Part shown: positions 9,151-17,193 of the stretch, in pieces
Layout of the letters: each line of letters begins with the position of its first letter
Position numbering within the stretch: position 1 is the first letter of the stretch
From: Alteromonas confluentis
GTDB lineage: Bacteria; Pseudomonadota; Gammaproteobacteria; Enterobacterales; Alteromonadaceae
NCBI RefSeq assembly: GCF_001757105.1
Contig: NZ_MDHN01000045.1
Coordinates: 53,363 to 117,362, forward strand
Direction of reading: 5' to 3'
Length of the DNA stretch: 64,000 bases
Program-made: the position numbers and the translations under genes
Notes under the pieces: model-generated
Seen by the model: only the letters and a program-made list of their open reading frames with translations
Told to the model about the DNA's origin: nothing
Database searches by the model: none

Positions 9151-10116
9151 ATGCAAGTATTTGACGACGCCTCTTTATCTATCGGCAACACGCCTCTGGT
9201 TAAACTTAATCGTGTTACTGGTGGTAACGTTTATGCCAAAATCGAATCGCGTAACCCGAGTTTCAGTGTTAAGTGCCGTATCGGCGCCAACATGATTTGG
9301 GATGCAGAATCACGTGGTGTACTCGGTCCAGGAAAAGAGATTGTTGAGCCTACCAGTGGTAACACCGGTATCGCACTTGCGTTTGTTGCCGCTTCACGTG
9401 GCTATAAACTGACATTAACCATGCCTAGCAGCATGAGTCTGGAACGCCGCAAACTGCTTAAAGCACTGGGTGCAAACCTGGTACTCACAGAAGCACCTAA
9501 AGGGATGAAAGGCGCAGTGGCAGCCGCTCAGGAAATCGTTGCATCAGATCCTGAGAAATATGTATTACTGCAACAGTTCGACAACCCAGCCAACCCGGCA
9601 ATTCATGAGAAAACTACAGGTCCTGAAATCTGGAACGCCACCGATGGTAAAGTCGATGCGTTTGTTGCTGGTGTAGGTACCGGCGGTACTATTACAGGTG
9701 TTAGCCGTTACCTTAAAAACACCCAAGGTAAAGCCATTACCTCTATCGCGGTAGAACCTAAAGACTCTCCTGTCATTACACAGGCGAAAAATGGTGAAGA
9801 ACTCACACCTGGGCCACACAAAATCCAAGGTATTGGTGCGGGCTTTATTCCAGGAAACCTGGACTTAGACTTAATTGATGAAGTTGAGCAAGTTTCCAAC
9901 GAAGAATGTATGGAAATGACTCACCGCCTGATGAAAGAAGAAGGTATTTTGGCGGGTATTTCTTCGGGTGCGGCCGTGGTTGCAGCGAAGCGTTTTGCTG
10001 AAAAGCCAGAAAACAAAGACAAAATTGTGGTTGTTCTGTTAGCGAGCGGTACCGAACGTTACCTGAGTAGCCCATTGTTCGCAGGTGAATTCAGCGATCA
10101 AGAAGAAGTTCAGTAA
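9151..10116 (+). CDS. cysK: Cysteine synthase A (O-acetylserine sulfhydrylase)
   Basis: The 321-residue PLP enzyme is full length for CysK, which makes cysteine from O-acetylserine and sulfide. The PLP-binding Lys41 sits in SFSVKCRIG, and the substrate loop TSGNTG is at residues 68-73. A GVGTGGTITG phosphate-binding loop lies near 174-183. ATG is preceded by AAGGAATAATA, a good ribosome site. It stands alone, with a terminator right after it. Confidence 0.95.
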   Translation: MQVFDDASLSIGNTPLVKLNRVTGGNVYAKIESRNPSFSVKCRIGANMIWDAESRGVLGPGKEIVEPTSGNTGIALAFVAASRGYKLTLTMPSSMSLERRKLLKALGANLVLTEAPKGMKGAVAAAQEIVASDPEKYVLLQQFDNPANPAIHEKTTGPEIWNATDGKVDAFVAGVGTGGTITGVSRYLKNTQGKAITSIAVEPKDSPVITQAKNGEELTPGPHKIQGIGAGFIPGNLDLDLIDEVEQVSNEECMEMTHRLMKEEGILAGISSGAAVVAAKRFAEKPENKDKIVVVLLASGTERYLSSPLFAGEFSDQEEVQ

Positions 10117-10139
10117 GCATCTGTAAAATAAATAGAAAA

Positions 10140-10166
10140 GCGAGGTTCACACCTCGCTTTTTTTTT
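10140..10166 (+). terminator. Rho-independent terminator of cysK
   Basis: GCGAGGT (10140-10146), loop TCAC, ACCTCGC (10151-10157) and nine T. Confidence 0.9.
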
Positions 10167-10219
10167 GTCATTATTTTCTGCTATTTTTACTTATAGCATT
10201 TATAGATACCGGAATTATC

Positions 10220-10687
10220 ATGACAATCACACATTTCACCCTCAGTCGATTTACGATTATCAGTTTGCTGGTAATTGTGCTGTGCGCCTGTGGTGAAAAG
10301 AAAGAAGGGCTTGGTCGTTATGGCATGATGGATGAGAATACGCCTGATTATGCCGCCCTCACCTTTATGCAAAGTATTTACGAAGGTAAAAACATTTCAA
10401 AAGCCATAGAACTGAGTTCAGATAGCATGGCTAGAATGCTCAAGCGCTATCGCACTAATCGTAACGTACAACGTTACATTGTAAATTTGCGTTATGACAC
10501 CGTTACCATAACCCCCCAAGGCGGCAATGGCGTAGGCCGTAGTGAGTTTTCAGAAAGCGCCAAGGTGACGTTATTTTTTAGCGGCATGTACGGCGATGAT
10601 AAAGTGGAAGATTTACGCACAGTGAATATGATCCGAGAAGATGGCCAATGGAAGGTTGATCGTATCGCCCCGGATCATTTTATGTAA
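10220..10687 (+). CDS. Small lipoprotein of unknown function
   Basis: The 155-residue protein has a type II signal peptide with lipobox LCAC at residues 21-24, so it should be lipid-anchored after cleavage at Cys24. The mature part is alpha/beta in character and ends ...VNMIREDGQWKVDRIAPDHF. That closing motif (DGQWKVD) resembles the last strand of DUF4878/NTF2-like lipoproteins, but I do not recognise a family with certainty. It follows the cysK terminator, so it likely has its own promoter. Its stop codon abuts the stop of the convergent gamma-glutamyltransferase gene with no spacer. Confidence 0.7.
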   Translation: MTITHFTLSRFTIISLLVIVLCACGEKKEGLGRYGMMDENTPDYAALTFMQSIYEGKNISKAIELSSDSMARMLKRYRTNRNVQRYIVNLRYDTVTITPQGGNGVGRSEFSESAKVTLFFSGMYGDDKVEDLRTVNMIREDGQWKVDRIAPDHFM

Positions 10688-12439
10688 TTACTGGCCGACG
10701 GCTACCCCTTCACGGCGCGGGTCGGCGCCACCAATAAGTTTTCCATCTTTCACCTGAATACCGTGCAGGCCGGAGTTGAGATCCATGATTTTCACATCGT
10801 GGCCTAACGCTTCAAGCGCCGGTTTCAGGCTTTCAGCCTGAGTGCCTGCTTCAAGGGCAGTATAATCATTGCGGTTAGTCATGCGCGGCAGATTAATTGC
10901 CTGTTGTATATCTAACCCAAAGTCCAATACGCCAAACAACGTCTGCGCCACGTAGTCAATAATACGGCTACCGCCGGGCGAACCCACAACCAGTTCCAGT
11001 TGATTCTTATCGTCGAACACCATGGTGGGGCTCATCGCACTGCGAGGCCGCTTACCAGGCTCTACCCGGTTAACAACCGGCCAGCCGTTGATATCTGGAT
11101 TAAACGAAAAGTCGGTGAGCTGATTGTTTAGCAAGAATCCCTCGACCATCAAACCAGAACCAAACATAAATTCAATGCTGGTGGTAATGGAAATAGCATT
11201 GCCGTCTTTGTCAACAATGGAGAAATGGCTGGTATTGGGCTGCTCGCGGTTCATACCCAAATGCACATTTGCATTGGTATAAGGCTTACCGGCTTTCGCT
11301 TTCCGCCAAGATTTGTCAGCGCCAATGCTGTCTGCTCGTCGCTTCAAATACGGTGCATTAATAAGGGAAGCGAATGGAATATCATTAAAATCGCTGTCTG
11401 CAATATACATTTCGCGGTCAGCAAAGCTGAGTGCACTGGCTTGAGCAAACAAATTGGCAAACGCTGCACTGTCTGGGGTTAATGAAGCAATATCCTGCCC
11501 TTCGAGCAACTTCATGATTTGGTAAACATTCACGCCACCAGAACTGGGAGGCGCCATACCGCATACTTTATGATCGCGGTATTCACCACACACTGGCTTT
11601 TTCTCCAATGGCTTGTAACTGGCAATATCTTCCGGTGTGATTTGACCGGGATTAATAGACGCACTGTTTACCGTTTTAGCAATCTTTTCAGCCACAGGCC
11701 CTTCATAAAAGTAGTCGGCCCCGTCGTTGGCAATGCGTGTCAGCGTATCAGCCAGCGCTTTGTTTTTCTTAATCATGCCTTCCTTGAGAGGCTTGCCTGC
11801 CGGATAAAAATACGTCGCACTAGAAGGAAAGGTCTTTAGTCCCGGATGTTTTTCAAGGGCAACCAGGTGTGCTAAACGCGCAGAAACCCGAAATCCATTG
11901 GCGCTGGTATTAATGGCATCGTCGAATAACTCTTTCCATTCTAGTGTGCCAAATTTTTTCTGCGCCATTTCCAAAGCGCGAAGGGCGCCCGGTACCCCCA
12001 CTGATTTACCGCCAACCACAGCCTCAATCCAGCTCATTGGCTTTTTGCCTTCATAAAACCAGTATGGAGACACGGCGGCAGGCGCAGTCTCGCGTCCATC
12101 GAACGTATGCAGCGTTTTGGTTTTATTATCCCAATACAGAATAAAGGCACCGCCGCCAATGCCCGAAGACTGTGGCTCCACCAGGGTTAACATGGCTTGA
12201 ACGGCTACCGCAGCGTCGATGGCCGAACCACCTTTTTCAATAATATTTTTACCAGCCCAGGATGCATAAGGGTTTGCAGCAACAACCATATAATCTTCAG
12301 CAATATGGGCCTTTTTCTGCTCATAACCAGTAGCAGCCTCAGGCTCATTACGCTCTACCGCATAAGAAGTCGCGGTAAGTGAAACGGATAAACAAACGAC
12401 TTTAATTGTCGTTGCAAGGATTCCCTGACTAAACTTCAA
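10688..12439 (-). CDS. ggt: Gamma-glutamyltransferase (gamma-glutamyltranspeptidase)
   Basis: The 583-residue protein has a Sec signal peptide (about residues 1-27) and the Ntn-hydrolase precursor layout of GGT. The heavy chain is followed by the autoprocessing site with catalytic Thr403 in PNTSHFSIVD. The small subunit has GSPGGSRIIDYV and ends DPRREGVAVG. GGT cleaves glutathione and other gamma-glutamyl compounds in the periplasm. It starts 19 bases downstream of the enoyl-CoA hydratase gene stop and may be transcribed with it. The 5-oxoprolinase operon at 40 kb could deal with related products. Confidence 0.93.
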   Translation of the reverse strand: MKFSQGILATTIKVVCLSVSLTATSYAVERNEPEAATGYEQKKAHIAEDYMVVAANPYASWAGKNIIEKGGSAIDAAVAVQAMLTLVEPQSSGIGGGAFILYWDNKTKTLHTFDGRETAPAAVSPYWFYEGKKPMSWIEAVVGGKSVGVPGALRALEMAQKKFGTLEWKELFDDAINTSANGFRVSARLAHLVALEKHPGLKTFPSSATYFYPAGKPLKEGMIKKNKALADTLTRIANDGADYFYEGPVAEKIAKTVNSASINPGQITPEDIASYKPLEKKPVCGEYRDHKVCGMAPPSSGGVNVYQIMKLLEGQDIASLTPDSAAFANLFAQASALSFADREMYIADSDFNDIPFASLINAPYLKRRADSIGADKSWRKAKAGKPYTNANVHLGMNREQPNTSHFSIVDKDGNAISITTSIEFMFGSGLMVEGFLLNNQLTDFSFNPDINGWPVVNRVEPGKRPRSAMSPTMVFDDKNQLELVVGSPGGSRIIDYVAQTLFGVLDFGLDIQQAINLPRMTNRNDYTALEAGTQAESLKPALEALGHDVKIMDLNSGLHGIQVKDGKLIGGADPRREGVAVGQ

Positions 12440-12458
12440 TGTTCGATTTCCTCTGGGT

Positions 12459-13232
12459 TTATTTGAACTTGTCCCGGTTCACAGGACGCTTATTGATGAA
12501 TGCATCGAAGGCTTCTTTGGCCGCTTCAGACCCAAGTGCTTCGAGAAAAATATCTAATTCAGTGCTGATCTGCTGTTGTATGGCATCTTGCTCGTTGTTC
12601 ATAAGTAGCTTGGTTTGCTTCAATGCAAACGACGGCTTCTGCGCCAACTTCTTACACACGTTACTGACGTGCTCATCAAGTTGGTTTGCAGGCACAATGC
12701 CCGTCACCACACCATAATCACAGGCTTCCTGCGCCCCAAACGTTTCTCCAAGCATCAACCATTCACTGGCTTTACGCTTGCCCGCGATGCGCGGCAGAAT
12801 GTAACTTGATGCATATTCAGGAACCAGTCCGAGGTTAATAAAAGGCAGGCAGAAAACACTTTCTGGCGCACTGTATACCAGGTCGCAATGTAACAATAAG
12901 GTAGTACCAATGCCAACAGCAACGCCATGAACTTGCGCTACAATGGGATTAGAGCATGCGCAAAGGGCGTTCATGAAAGCCACCACCTCAGCAACATTAT
13001 CGCCTTCATTACGATGAGCAAAATCCGCTATATCGTTACCAGCCGTAAAACCGTCTCCCTCACCTTTCAGTAAAATCACTTTTACTTCGGGATCTTCCTC
13101 TGCAGCGATAAGTGCATCAGCGAGTTGCTGATACATTTCCCTTGTCAGAGCATTCTTTTTATCTGCACGATTAAAAATCAGTGTCAGTACGTGGTTTTCA
13201 AAATGACAAAGAATGGATTGCATTGGGTACAC
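12459..13232 (-). CDS. Enoyl-CoA hydratase/isomerase family protein
   Basis: The 257-residue protein has the crotonase fold: LKGEGDGFTAGNDIADF gives the oxyanion-hole region, and HGVAVGIGTTLLLHCDLVYSAP the second conserved block. Glu in LGLVPEYASSYILP is at the position of one of the two catalytic glutamates; the other usual one is not clearly present. This places it in the isomerase/hydratase superfamily with uncertain specificity, probably in acyl-CoA breakdown. It lies just upstream of ggt on the same strand. Confidence 0.8.
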   Translation of the reverse strand: MYPMQSILCHFENHVLTLIFNRADKKNALTREMYQQLADALIAAEEDPEVKVILLKGEGDGFTAGNDIADFAHRNEGDNVAEVVAFMNALCACSNPIVAQVHGVAVGIGTTLLLHCDLVYSAPESVFCLPFINLGLVPEYASSYILPRIAGKRKASEWLMLGETFGAQEACDYGVVTGIVPANQLDEHVSNVCKKLAQKPSFALKQTKLLMNNEQDAIQQQISTELDIFLEALGSEAAKEAFDAFINKRPVNRDKFK

Positions 13233-13307
13233 TCCCTTAAAAATTCAGGCAATTTGTAGTGAGTTTTCTGTATCATAGCGACTTAATGACAAAAACTACA
13301 AAACTCC

Positions 13308-13898
13308 ATGACAGATAAATCCAAACAATTCGTTACTGCCTATGGTGGTCCTGTTCTTCTTGCGTTGATTGCACTGCTCGCACAGGCATTCGAACCCCTC
13401 TCAGGACAATGGCTTGCTTACGATCGCTACGCTGTCGAGGGTATGGAAACCTGGCGTCTCCTCACCGCGAACATCGTCCACACTAACTTTTATCATACGG
13501 TGCTGAATCTCACTGGTTTACTCCTGCTCAGCCTGCTTCATAGTCAGCACTACCGTATTATTCGCTTTTGGAAAGTGTTCTTGTGGTGCGCTGTACTCAC
13601 CAGCGTGGGCATTTACTTTTTCTCCCCTGGCTTAATTTGGTATGCGGGTTTGTCCGGCGCCCTACATGGCATGTTTATCTGGGGCGCCTGTATGGACATT
13701 CGCGCCGGCATGAAGTCGGGCTTTCTGTTGTTGGCAGGTGTGCTTTTAAAGGTATGCTATGAACAAGTTTATGGGAGTTCTGACGAACTGGCGTCGCTGA
13801 TAGATGCCACAGTGGCAGTCGATGCGCATCTGTACGGGGCGATAGCGGGGATCATCATTTTTGTGCTAATGATCATCCCCGCCCGCCGTTCGCGTTAA
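13308..13898 (+). CDS. rrtA: Rhombosortase
   Basis: The 196-residue, six-span protein is a short rhomboid of the rhombosortase type. The catalytic serine is Ser116 in WYAGLSGALHGMF and the histidine is His174 in VDAHLYGA; NIVHTNFYHTVLNLTG carries the conserved His/Asn of the second span. Rhombosortases process secreted proteins with a C-terminal GlyGly-CTERM anchor. None of the exported proteins in this window appears to end in such an anchor, so its substrates lie elsewhere. The start ATG follows AAAACTCC, a weak ribosome site. Confidence 0.85.
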   Translation: MTDKSKQFVTAYGGPVLLALIALLAQAFEPLSGQWLAYDRYAVEGMETWRLLTANIVHTNFYHTVLNLTGLLLLSLLHSQHYRIIRFWKVFLWCAVLTSVGIYFFSPGLIWYAGLSGALHGMFIWGACMDIRAGMKSGFLLLAGVLLKVCYEQVYGSSDELASLIDATVAVDAHLYGAIAGIIIFVLMIIPARRSR

Positions 13899-13905
13899 TG
13901 ACGAG

Positions 13906-14670
13906 TTAAGCGGGATCTGTCCAGGTATAAGCCGACAATCCAAGTTCATCAATCACTTGATTAATATGCGCTAAGGCTTCATCGCTAGGGCCAGGATAAT
14001 CACCGGCAATGGCAACATTGCCCTGATAACCAATATCCTTTGTGCCCTGAGGCGAACTGAAGTACCCCGCAAGAACGAGTGCTCGTAAGCGGGCAAATGA
14101 ACGAGCTGGGCGTTCAAACGCCGCTGGGGTCTGCGCATTTAGTGTCGCTATATCATCTAAGATCAAGCGTTGTTGCTCAAGTGCAAGTGCGCTATATGAC
14201 ACGCCACCTCTGATAACCGCCTCATCATTTAGCCAGGTTAAAAGCGGCAAAATCATCTCGCGGTCGCGCTGTTGAGAGGCGTAAGGCGCACTTACCCACT
14301 CATCAATCACGTCGGGTACTTTCACTTGTGTGGCAGAGGGATACTCCCCTTCTGCTGGTACAATTAAGTCAGACAAAATGGCCACAACGTTTAACTGATC
14401 AGCAGAAAGCGTGCGCGGCCAAATTTGCGATGGAGGAGAAATAAGATCAGGATCTTTTCCATATCCCGGTGCTGTTACTGGTTTGAGCGCTAACTCTGGC
14501 CAATGTCCGGCAGTTGCCCCAACCTGCTTGACTTGCCCTGCCCCTGATGAACATGCGTTGAGGCCTGGTAACGCCGCGCTCGCCGCCATGATGCCCATCC
14601 ATTTCAATGTATCGCGACGTGTCATTGAAGGCGCGTAGGGTCGATTTTTGTTTGCATTATCACCCATCAT
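13906..14670 (-). CDS. Gluconate 2-dehydrogenase subunit 3-family protein, Tat-exported lipoprotein
   Basis: The 254-residue protein starts with a twin-arginine signal (TRRDTLKWMG, Arg18-Arg19) and a possible lipobox ending at Cys40 (LPGLNAC). The rest is the helical small-subunit domain found with membrane sugar dehydrogenases (DQLNVVAILSDLIVPAEGEYPSA). Its start overlaps the last base of the GMC oxidoreductase gene. The GMC protein lacks a signal peptide, so it is probably carried out folded with this subunit through Tat. Third gene of the DUF1080-GMC-subunit 3 cluster. Confidence 0.85.
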   Translation of the reverse strand: MMGDNANKNRPYAPSMTRRDTLKWMGIMAASAALPGLNACSSGAGQVKQVGATAGHWPELALKPVTAPGYGKDPDLISPPSQIWPRTLSADQLNVVAILSDLIVPAEGEYPSATQVKVPDVIDEWVSAPYASQQRDREMILPLLTWLNDEAVIRGGVSYSALALEQQRLILDDIATLNAQTPAAFERPARSFARLRALVLAGYFSSPQGTKDIGYQGNVAIAGDYPGPSDEALAHINQVIDELGLSAYTWTDPA

Positions 14671-16349
14671 TACATTGCTCCCTGCTTGATTTGCTTAGCC
14701 AGCCAGTCTGCGTTCCGCATCGCCAGTGTCATAATGGTCAACGTACAGTTCTTGTGAGGATTCGATGCAAATACGCCAGCATCCATGACAAACAAGTTGT
14801 CACAATCCCACGTTTGCCCCCACTGGTTGGTCACTGAGTTTGTTGGATCGTCACCCATTCGTGTCGTACCCACTTCGTGAATGATTTGCCCCCCTTTCAA
14901 AATCGCCTCTTCGGGATCAGGCAACGCGCCTACCTCGGCGCCCATGTTGGTGAGAATTTTCTTCGCCGTTTCCAAACCATGCCGAACCTGATTAATTTCA
15001 TTTTCCGACCACTTCCAATGGAAGCGTGCAACCGGAATGCCCCATTTATCCGTCACGGTTTCGTCTATGTCCATGTAGCAATCGTCGTTGGGCAGCATTT
15101 CACCGCGAAGGGCGAAGCCAATATAGCTACCGTAAGCCGCGCGGGCTTCTTCCTTCACTTCCACACCATAGCCTTGAAAATCACCGGCTACCCAAGCGCC
15201 GGGTTCGCGAAAGCCACTCCCAATTTCAAAGTGATACCCACGTGGGAAATCAAGCTCACCTTTCGCTTGAGCATCGTGTTCCCACCAGGGAATAAACAGG
15301 TGGTTAGACGTATGCCCATCTTCATTGTAGCGAGGGCGATTACGCAACGCGGGAATATATGCGCCAAGATTGGCACCTGTTGAGTCCATCAGGTTTCGTC
15401 CAATCTGACCGCTTGAATTGGCCAGCCCGGCGGGGTGTTTATCAGAACGTGAATTCAACATAATGCGAGCAGATTCACAAGCACTGGCAGCCAATATAAC
15501 CACAGGGGCATCCAGCTCAACATTTTCCCCACTGGATTTATTCACGTAAGATACGCCGATCACTTTTCCAGTGTCATCAGTGCGAACTTCTCGCACCATG
15601 GCGTCGGTGATGACAGTCAGGTTTCCGGTGGCTTTAGCTAAGGGAATAAGTGAAGTGGTTGTTTGAAAGGCCGCCCCAATTGAACAACCACGCCCACAAG
15701 AGGTGGCGTAAAGACACTTTTGCCGTATATCCTGAGCACGGGTTAGCACCGCACGGTGCATGGGTGCCATGCGAATGCCTTCTTTACCGGCAGCCGCCGC
15801 AACCAGTAATTCTGTTACTCGCGCTTTAGGTGGAGGCTGCAGTACGCCCGGCGCTGAGTCTGGCATATCCTCGTGACCTGTGTTGGCACCACACACCCCT
15901 ACCAGGGTTTCTGTTTTGTCGTACCAGCTTGCAATATCCTGGTATTCGAAAGGCCAATCAGCACCATGACCATCACGGGTTTTGCCCTTGAAATCATGCT
16001 CTGAAAAACGCAGGGAAAAACGGCCCCAGTGATTTGTTCTGCCACCCAACATTCTGGCACGCCACCACATGAACTCGGTGTTTTCATCCATCGTGTATGG
16101 TTCATCTGGCACAGACCAGCCGCCGTCTACGGTGGCATCGTAGAAACCAAAATCTTTATCTTTATTGCCCGAGCCCAATAGCGGTGCATCGGCATTGCGA
16201 TTGAACATAGGTGTTTCAGCACGGGGATTGTAATCGCGACCTGCCTCGAGCATTAAGACCTTGATACCCTGGCGCGTGAGCTCGTAAGCCGCCATAGCGC
16301 CACCCGCACCAGACCCCACAACCAGTACCTGGAAATCTGTATTCGCCAT
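14670..16349 (-). CDS. GMC-family FAD oxidoreductase
   Basis: The 559-residue flavoprotein opens with a Rossmann FAD loop (VVGSGAGGAMAAYEL, glycines from residue 12) and LMLEAGRD. It has the ARMLGGRTNHWG segment of gluconate-2-dehydrogenase-type large subunits and a C-terminal FAD/active-site block (HEVGTTRMGDDP, then NPHKNCTLTIMTLAMR, with His and Asn at the catalytic positions). It probably oxidises a sugar or glycoside hydroxyl and passes electrons to a membrane partner. It has no own signal peptide. It overlaps the subunit-3 gene by one base and lies 2 bases from the DUF1080 gene. Confidence 0.88.
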   Translation of the reverse strand: MANTDFQVLVVGSGAGGAMAAYELTRQGIKVLMLEAGRDYNPRAETPMFNRNADAPLLGSGNKDKDFGFYDATVDGGWSVPDEPYTMDENTEFMWWRARMLGGRTNHWGRFSLRFSEHDFKGKTRDGHGADWPFEYQDIASWYDKTETLVGVCGANTGHEDMPDSAPGVLQPPPKARVTELLVAAAAGKEGIRMAPMHRAVLTRAQDIRQKCLYATSCGRGCSIGAAFQTTTSLIPLAKATGNLTVITDAMVREVRTDDTGKVIGVSYVNKSSGENVELDAPVVILAASACESARIMLNSRSDKHPAGLANSSGQIGRNLMDSTGANLGAYIPALRNRPRYNEDGHTSNHLFIPWWEHDAQAKGELDFPRGYHFEIGSGFREPGAWVAGDFQGYGVEVKEEARAAYGSYIGFALRGEMLPNDDCYMDIDETVTDKWGIPVARFHWKWSENEINQVRHGLETAKKILTNMGAEVGALPDPEEAILKGGQIIHEVGTTRMGDDPTNSVTNQWGQTWDCDNLFVMDAGVFASNPHKNCTLTIMTLAMRNADWLAKQIKQGAM

Positions 16350-16351
16350 GA

Positions 16352-17050
16352 TTACAGCTCCTTAATACGCATGTTTTTAAACCACACAACATTGCCGTGG
16401 TCTTGCAGGCCTAGATGCCCCGTTTCGTTAGTCGCAAAACCGTTCCAGTCTGCAAATTTACTCGCCGCTACCAGGTTATCCCAGGTCGAGGTGCCAATAA
16501 CCACATTGGTGGTCATGACATCGTTTTGCCAAATTTGAAGTAACTTATCCTGCAGTTTTATCCGCACCGTGTTCCACTCACCAGCCGGTTTTAACGCAGA
16601 TGGGTGTACGGCCACCATGTCGTACAGAGAACCTGAAAGATGAGTATCGATTTTATTATCGTGGGCTTTTTCGTTATCGAGGATTTGAATTTCTGGCGCA
16701 TGCGAATAAATCATTTTTCCTTTTTCATCGGCCAAAATGAAAATCCCGCTGTTGCCGGCTTCACTGATTTTCCAATCGATATACAGGTCGAAATCGCCAA
16801 ATGCCTGCTTACTGATGAGATCCCCTGCACCGGCCTTTTCCAATTTAAGTGCACCGTTTTCGACTACCCAACCTGGCTGAATGTCACTCTTTTGGTAATT
16901 ACGCCATGCCGTAGGGTTTTTTCCATCGAACAACGATACCCAACCCTGCGCTTTTTGAGCAGCGGTGAGTTGGTTATCCTGTGCAAGCACCGCAGTCGTA
17001 GTGGTGGTACTGACTATCAATGCAGATAGAAGGGTCTTGAAACGATTCAT
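16352..17050 (-). CDS. DUF1080 (3-keto-disaccharide hydrolase domain) secreted protein
   Basis: The 232-residue protein has a Sec signal peptide ending near VLAQ (residue 24) followed by one DUF1080 jelly-roll domain: GWVSLFDGKNPTAWRNY, DFDLYIDWKISEAGNSGIF, PEIQILDNEKA and HLGLQDHG. This domain is associated with hydrolysis of 3-keto-glycosides. As first gene before a GMC oxidoreductase and its subunit, it fits a periplasmic route in which the sugar is oxidised at C3 and the keto-glycoside is then cleaved. The exact substrate is unknown. Confidence 0.85.
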   Translation of the reverse strand: MNRFKTLLSALIVSTTTTTAVLAQDNQLTAAQKAQGWVSLFDGKNPTAWRNYQKSDIQPGWVVENGALKLEKAGAGDLISKQAFGDFDLYIDWKISEAGNSGIFILADEKGKMIYSHAPEIQILDNEKAHDNKIDTHLSGSLYDMVAVHPSALKPAGEWNTVRIKLQDKLLQIWQNDVMTTNVVIGTSTWDNLVAASKFADWNGFATNETGHLGLQDHGNVVWFKNMRIKEL

Positions 17051-17151
17051 GTTCGTTACCTGTTCGTTAAATTATTGTCGTTATAGTGTTTTTATCCTTC
17101 AACACTACGTTAACGCGAACAGGGGGTGGTGTATAGATGACAGAGGTGAAG

Positions 17152-17181
17152 AGGATAGCTGTCATCGACAACAGCTATCCT
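17152..17181 (-). terminator. Strong stem-loop between the S9 peptidase and DUF1080 genes
   Basis: AGGATAGCTGT (17152-17162) and ACAGCTATCCT (17171-17181) form a perfect 11-bp stem with an 8-base loop, 13 bases beyond the peptidase stop. No good T-tract follows on either strand, so it may be a weak terminator or an mRNA-stabilising hairpin. Confidence 0.5.
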
Positions 17182-17193
17182 GGGTGCGGTGAA

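Noticed and set aside
14877..15383. 168-codon frame opposite the GMC oxidoreductase gene
   Set aside because: Lies wholly antisense to a well-conserved gene, with no family features; a shadow frame.
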